Assembly: GCA_013398295.1 (NCBI GenBank)
Contig: VZSF01011137.1
Span: 321,716 to 385,715, forward strand
Source of the DNA: Chionis minor
Taxonomy: Eukaryota; Chordata; Aves; Charadriiformes; Chionididae
Direction of reading: 5' to 3'
Length of the DNA: 64,000 bases
Shown here: in pieces, positions 54,401 through 60,400 of the stretch
Position numbering within the stretch: position 1 is the first letter of the stretch
Layout: each line of letters begins with the position of its first letter
The notes under the pieces: model-generated
What the model saw: only the letters and a program-made list of their open reading frames with translations
What the model was told of the DNA's origin: nothing
The model's database searches: none
Program-made: the position numbers and the translations under genes

Positions 54401-57400
54401 CTCCAGAGTTCTAAAAAGAACTGGGAGAAACACTTCTCTATTTCCAGGTCTCTCTCAGTTTGCCTCAGTGTAGGACGTGTGGTTTTGCTCTCTACTCTGT
54501 GTTACGATGACAGCTTGACTGTGGAGAAATATGTGTGCTTAACATTCCAGGAAATACTGGATTCCCTCGCTGAGCTCTACTCTCTGTTGCAAGAGGAGGA
54601 TATGTGGGCTGGGCTGTGGCAGAAACGCTGTAAATTCCCCGAGACTGCAACGGCTATCGCCTATGAACAGCATGGCTTTTTTGAACAGGTACACCTTTGA
54701 TACTGCAAAGGATTTGGGTAGTTCTGCTCTCGGGATGAATATTCTGGTCAGCGAGAAAGTAGTCTGAATGTTGATATTCTGAATATAATATTTAAAAATA
54801 CTCTGAATATTAATAAATTACCTCAGTCTTTTAAAGTAGAAAGGGCCACAGCTTCTCTACTGGCTAAAGTAGTAGTTCAAGGCCAGGTAATAGCTAGATA
54901 AGGTGAGATTTTTGAGCACATCCATCAGTTTTTCATGACATTTGTAAAGCTGCCAAGTGATGACTATTCAGGAATGAGTTAACACACTTCATCTTTCCTT
55001 TTTTTTTTTTTTTAAACTTAGAATTTATAAAGTTCTCATCACTTTTTTTTAAAGAAAAGAATGTTGAGTTAATATGTATATGCCAGATGGAAAAATAAAA
55101 TGGTTTAAATTTAATTTAGGCCCAAGAAACTTACGAAAAAGCAATGGAGAAGGCTAAAAAAGAGCATGAACGGAACAATGCTTCCCCTTCGATCTTTCCG
55201 GAATATCAGCTCTGGGAAGACCATTGGATTCGGTAAGACTTTAAAACTGATGTAGAACAAGTATTTGTACCCTGCAGGAGAAGTGAAATACCCTGCTGGT
55301 TTAAAGCATTAGTTATGAGAATAAACTTAGCTCAGGACTTACTCAGATACAGGGGAACCTTAAGGGAATAGAAGATGGTATTTTTTTACTCCCTTAACAG
55401 ACCCTCAGAAGTGATACGCCTGAAGTGTAGTAAAAATGTAATTTGCTATTGATGGAAGCAGACTGGAGCTAAAATTTGTTTTTCCTATTCAAAATGGTTG
55501 TTCTGGGAGGTACAAAACGCAAGCTCTTCCCTATTCACAGATTTCTGTATTATAACTGGTAATAAATAAAAAAAAATAATCTTCCCATCTGGATAAAACT
55601 TTTGTAGGGCTTGCAGAGCTGTTCACAGACAAACAAATATGCAGATAATATTCTGATACACAACATTTACACAGAATCACAGAATGCTGGGTTGGCAGGG
55701 AGCTCCAGAGATCATCTGGTCCAACCCCCTGCCCAAGCAGGGTCACCTGGAGCAGGCTACACAGCGTGGCGTCCAGGCAGGTTTTTAATGTCTCCAGAGA
55801 AGGAGATTCCACCACTTCTCTGGGCAGCCTCTGCCGATGCTTTGCCACCTTCAAAGTAAAGAAGTTCCTCCTCATGTTCAGATGGAATTTCCGGTGTTCC
55901 AGTTTGTGCCCATTGCCCCTTGTCTGTCCCTGGGCATCACTAAGAAGAGTCTGGCCCCCTCCTCTGGACACCCACCCTTTAGCCACTCATCAGCATTGAT
56001 GAGATCCCCCCTCAGTCTGCTCTTCTCCAGGCTGAACAGCCCTGGGTCTCTCAGCCTTTCCTCATCAGAGACGTGCTCCAGTCCCCTGAGCATCTTTGTA
56101 GCCCTCTGCTGGACTCTCCAGCAGTTCACTGTTCTCTTGAACTGGGGAGCCCAGGAGACTCTTGGCTGTCTTGGCCACCAGGGCACATTGCTGGCTCGTG
56201 GGCATCCTGTTGGCCACTAGGACTCCCAGGTCCCTCTCTGCAGAGCTGCTTCCCAGCAGGTCCCCCCTAACCCGTACTGGTGCGTGGGGTTATCCCTCCC
56301 CAGGGGCAGGACCCTGCACTTGCCCTTGTTGAACTTCATGAGGTTCCTCTCCGCCCAGCGCTCCAGCCTGTCCAGATCTCGCTGAATGGTGGCACGGCCT
56401 TCAGGGGTGTCACCACCCCTCCCAGTTTGTGTCACCCCCAAACATGCTGATGGTGCGCTCTGTCCCCTTGGGCAGGTCACTGACGGGTACATTGACCAGG
56501 CCTGGACCCAGCACTGACCCCTGGGGAACGCCGCTGGCCACAGGCCTCCAAGGGGACTCTGTGCCACTGGTCACATCCCGCTGAGCTCTGCCTGCCGGCC
56601 AGTTCTCCACTCACCCCACTGTCCCTTCACCTNTGCCCTTGTTGACCTTCATGAGGTTCCTCTCCGCCCAGCGCTCCAGCCTGTCCAGATCTCGCTGAAT
56701 GGTGGCACGGCCTTCAGGGGTGTCACCACCCCTCCCAGTTTGTGTCACCCCCAAACATGCTGATGGTGCGCTCTGTCCCCTTGGGCAGGTCACTGACGGG
56801 TACATTGACCAGGCCTGGACCCAGCACTGACCCCTGGGGAACGCCGCTGGCCACAGGCCTCCAAGGGGACTCTGTGCCACTGGTCACATCCCGCTGAGCT
56901 CTGCCTGCCGGCCAGTTCTCCACTCACCCCACTGTCCCTTCACCTAACCCTCGTTTCCTGAGCTTACCTCTGAGGATGCTGTGGGAGACAGTGTCAAAGG
57001 CCTTGCTTTTATGGTCACTTTTATTGAGATTTTAATTTTTTGGTAACCAAACTGAGAATGCTTTTGGTTTTCTTAGTTGCTCAAAAGAACTGAACCAGTG
57101 GGAACCTTTGACAGAATATGGCCAATCCAAAGGTCATATAAATCCTTACCTAGTGCTGGAATGTGCATGGAGGGTCTCAAACTGGACTGCTATGAAGGAG
57201 GCTCTGGTGCAGGTGAGTGAGGGCTTTTTATGCTAATGTTTAGTTTCTTTGGTTTTTTTACTGATTACATTTCTGACAAGTCAGCATTGCCGTTCATTGC
57301 ACAGGTACTTCGGTGTCCCAGCACACAGCTGGGTATTTTGGCAAGTGAAGCACATCATTTCAACAGACAAACTTGGTTCTCTTTTCTGTCTCTCTATAAA

Positions 57401-60400
57401 GCAGTACTGTGTAAGAAATTTAGCCAGGACAGGTGAAAGATATGGTGCATGGTAATGAGTCAATAAAAAGCAACGAGTGCTTGCCACAGAAGTGTGTGCC
57501 AGCTGGGACACGTGGAGAAACTTGAAATGGGACCCTTGCAAGTATATAGTAGTATTTAAAATAATGCAGTATTGGGGAGGGATGTTTTTTGTATTTTACA
57601 GCTTTACAGGAACAGATGTTCCTTTTGTGAAAAGGAATAAAGTATGAAAATACATCTATTACTATCTCCCTGCCTGTGGGCAGCTTAACTAGGCTTCCAG
57701 TTATAAGGGGCAAAAGCCCGTTGCCTCTGCTGTGTGTGTGGTTCAGCACCTGAAGGGCAAAGCCAAGGCGTGCTCAGCTGCTGCTGCCCAAACTTCAACC
57801 TGCTAAACCCGGTTTATTCTCTTCATCTCCACTGCACGTGAACGGGGAGAAAGCCAGATAGGAAAACGTGAGGGTCAGGGACTTGGCAGCTGAGTTTGGC
57901 GCACATTGCATTAAATACTTCGGTGTACCTGAGGAAGAGGTGTACGGCTGTATTTCAGGATCCTTGTTAGAAAAAAAACCTGAAAAAGCAGCACATGAAA
58001 TCTCATGTTCAGTGTTGACTGGTTGCTGAGGGGGGTCTACACAGCAGATCATACCAGTAGTTATTGTTTTACTGAAGACAGTGACAAATTTGAAGTTGTT
58101 TCTATGTGGTGGGAAAAGCACTGGGATTACTTAGTTGGCACATGCTGGTTTTGTTGTTTCTTGGATTTCATAGCCTTGCTTAGCAGAGCCAGAACAGACG
58201 CTTTGTTCTTTCAGTAGCTGGCTTTTTTCTGTACCGTCTGTCTGGGGATTGCTGACTGTATCTGTCTTTTGCTTGCTTTTTAAGTTCTCAGATACTTTAT
58301 TACTGGAAATTAACTGCTAGTTTTCTAACTTTATGCTCACTTTGAGTCTACTGTAGTTGCATTTAAAATAAGGCTTATTTGATTTTGCAATGAATCCCTT
58401 ACATAAAATTTTAGACTATATTGGGAGCACCAGAGGCTGGAGCCAGTGTGGCCGGGGGTGGAAAGCGGAGGTCTGGAGAGATGGGGCCAGGACGGGCAGG
58501 GGCCGAAGCTCGGGGATGAGCCTGCCGGGGGCAGCCGTGAGAGGGGTCCGAGGGAGGGAGGAGGAGCTGGAGCAGCGCAGGTTTGACAGCAGTGACAGGG
58601 TAAACACGCTGCCTGAGCGGGAAGTTGGAGAAAGCGTAACTTGGTAAAACTAGCAGGGAGGAGAGAGGCGTGGAATTAAACGTTGCAGGGTGCGTCAGGG
58701 AGACTGGCTGTGCAGGAGAGGGGATTTGGGGCGATTGGCAAGGGGAGAGGTGAAGACCGGAGTTGGACAAGATCGCCAGGATTAAAGAAAGGGACAGGTC
58801 ACTTCTGGGCAAAAAATATTTTGATTCTGCCAAAGTAGGTTTATAAAGCAAGTAAAATCATAATGCAGAAGCACAAGGGCACGCTTAGCTTTTAGAGGAC
58901 TGACTTCCAAATGTGTTTCCCAGACAATTTTTTGTGTGTATAATCTTTGTACTAGAAAGAGTACGAATTAAAATACTGAGACCACTTAAAAGAAGGAGGA
59001 GCCTTTTGTGAAGTGACACTGTTTAATGTACACTCTTTACTGAACAAAAAAAGAAATAAAGCTAAGAAGTATTTTTATGTCCTCTCAAATTGTGACAATT
59101 TGTGATAAGTTTTGTGCTAGAAATAAATATAATGATTGTACAGACTGCTAGATACATGCATTTATGACAGAGTGCTGAGGCTTTGAGATAGCACTACTAG
59201 TAGGATTTGTTTCTTGTAAGTTCCTTATTTGATGTTCTGTGGAATTTGGAAACTTGAGTTTGGAATTTTCTGATATTCTGAGGTTTCCTCGGAAGCTTAG
59301 TGCATCAGTGATTATACTTTTCTAGTTTAATGTAAAGCTTAGAGAGCCATAAAATAGTTTGAGTTCGAAGGGGCTTCTGGAGGTGGTGTGGCCCAGTGCT
59401 CCATTCGGAGCGGGGCCGAGTAGATGAGGTAGCTCTGTATGGTAGAGTTTTAGTATCTTCTGTGTGGTAGAGGTTTAGTATCCCTAAGTATTGAGATGCC
59501 GCAGCCTTTCTGGCCGTATTCTTCATCCAAAGGAGCATAGACGTGCCCTGCCTGTCACACGTTGTTTTAGAATCCAGCACAGCACTCGGCTGTGTCAACT
59601 GAGGAGCTTGTGTATGACGAACGAGGTAGCTATCGTCTTCATTTGGTAACGGGCAGTATGTATTGTTTGTACTTTTCTGCTGTTGACCTTCCCGATTCAT
59701 TACGGAGTTCATTATTGTGTTCTGCTTGTAATTCATTTTGCTGAACAGCATGCGTTTGTAAAACATTTAACCTTCCCTTCGTCCTTCCCTGGGTTTCACT
59801 CTTGAGAGTAGATATTCTCACTATCCATGTGCTTGATGAGCGAATGCTCTGAAACGTTTGGGCTGGTACAGCACAGCTTGAAGGCAGGGGGCACACTAAT
59901 ACAGAAAATAACACTTGGAAAGATTTAAATCCAGGACATCTTTTTTCTTTCCAAGTGTTCATAAATATTTTTATTTTTTTGTGGATGAAGTTTAAATGGC
60001 ATGGGAAACATGCTGTAAATGACCCCCCTGTTTTCTGAACAGGTGCAACAGAAAATACATAGATAGGTATTTTTAACAGGGAGTAAATTTTGATGAATTC
60101 TTCCACATGCAAGAAGCTGGCCATATTTAGGTAACTTCCTTCATATGCTCTCTTCGGCATCTTCTTCCCAGCTGTTTGAAGAACCGTCCTGTGTGAGTGA
60201 GCTGGTGGTTATTGCTCTGGGGGTTGCTATAAAACATCCGTCTGTACAGCTGTCTCGGCCTTCTGGGGGCAAATGACAGGGTCTGTATTGCAGTCCTTGG
60301 CAGATTTTTCTGGGATTTTTTTTGAGCTTTGTATGCACTATCCCTGTTCTATCTAAGATTGAAAACCTGGGTTTGGTTTTTTTTTTTTAATTCTAAGCAG

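Larger units (their letters stand above)
55233..57076 (+). other. TRRAP: TRRAP intron after coding exon 54 (1.8 kb)
   Basis: Mostly occupied by the CR1 at 55671-57006, which ends about 70 bp before exon 55. True length is uncertain because of the N-bearing duplication. Confidence 0.9.

Noticed and set aside
59305..60160. Overlapping minus-strand open frames of 153 and 173 codons in the largest intron
   Set aside because: Two frames overlap each other, no domain is recognisable, and one overlies a probable CR1 remnant. No promoter or splice evidence for a nested gene.
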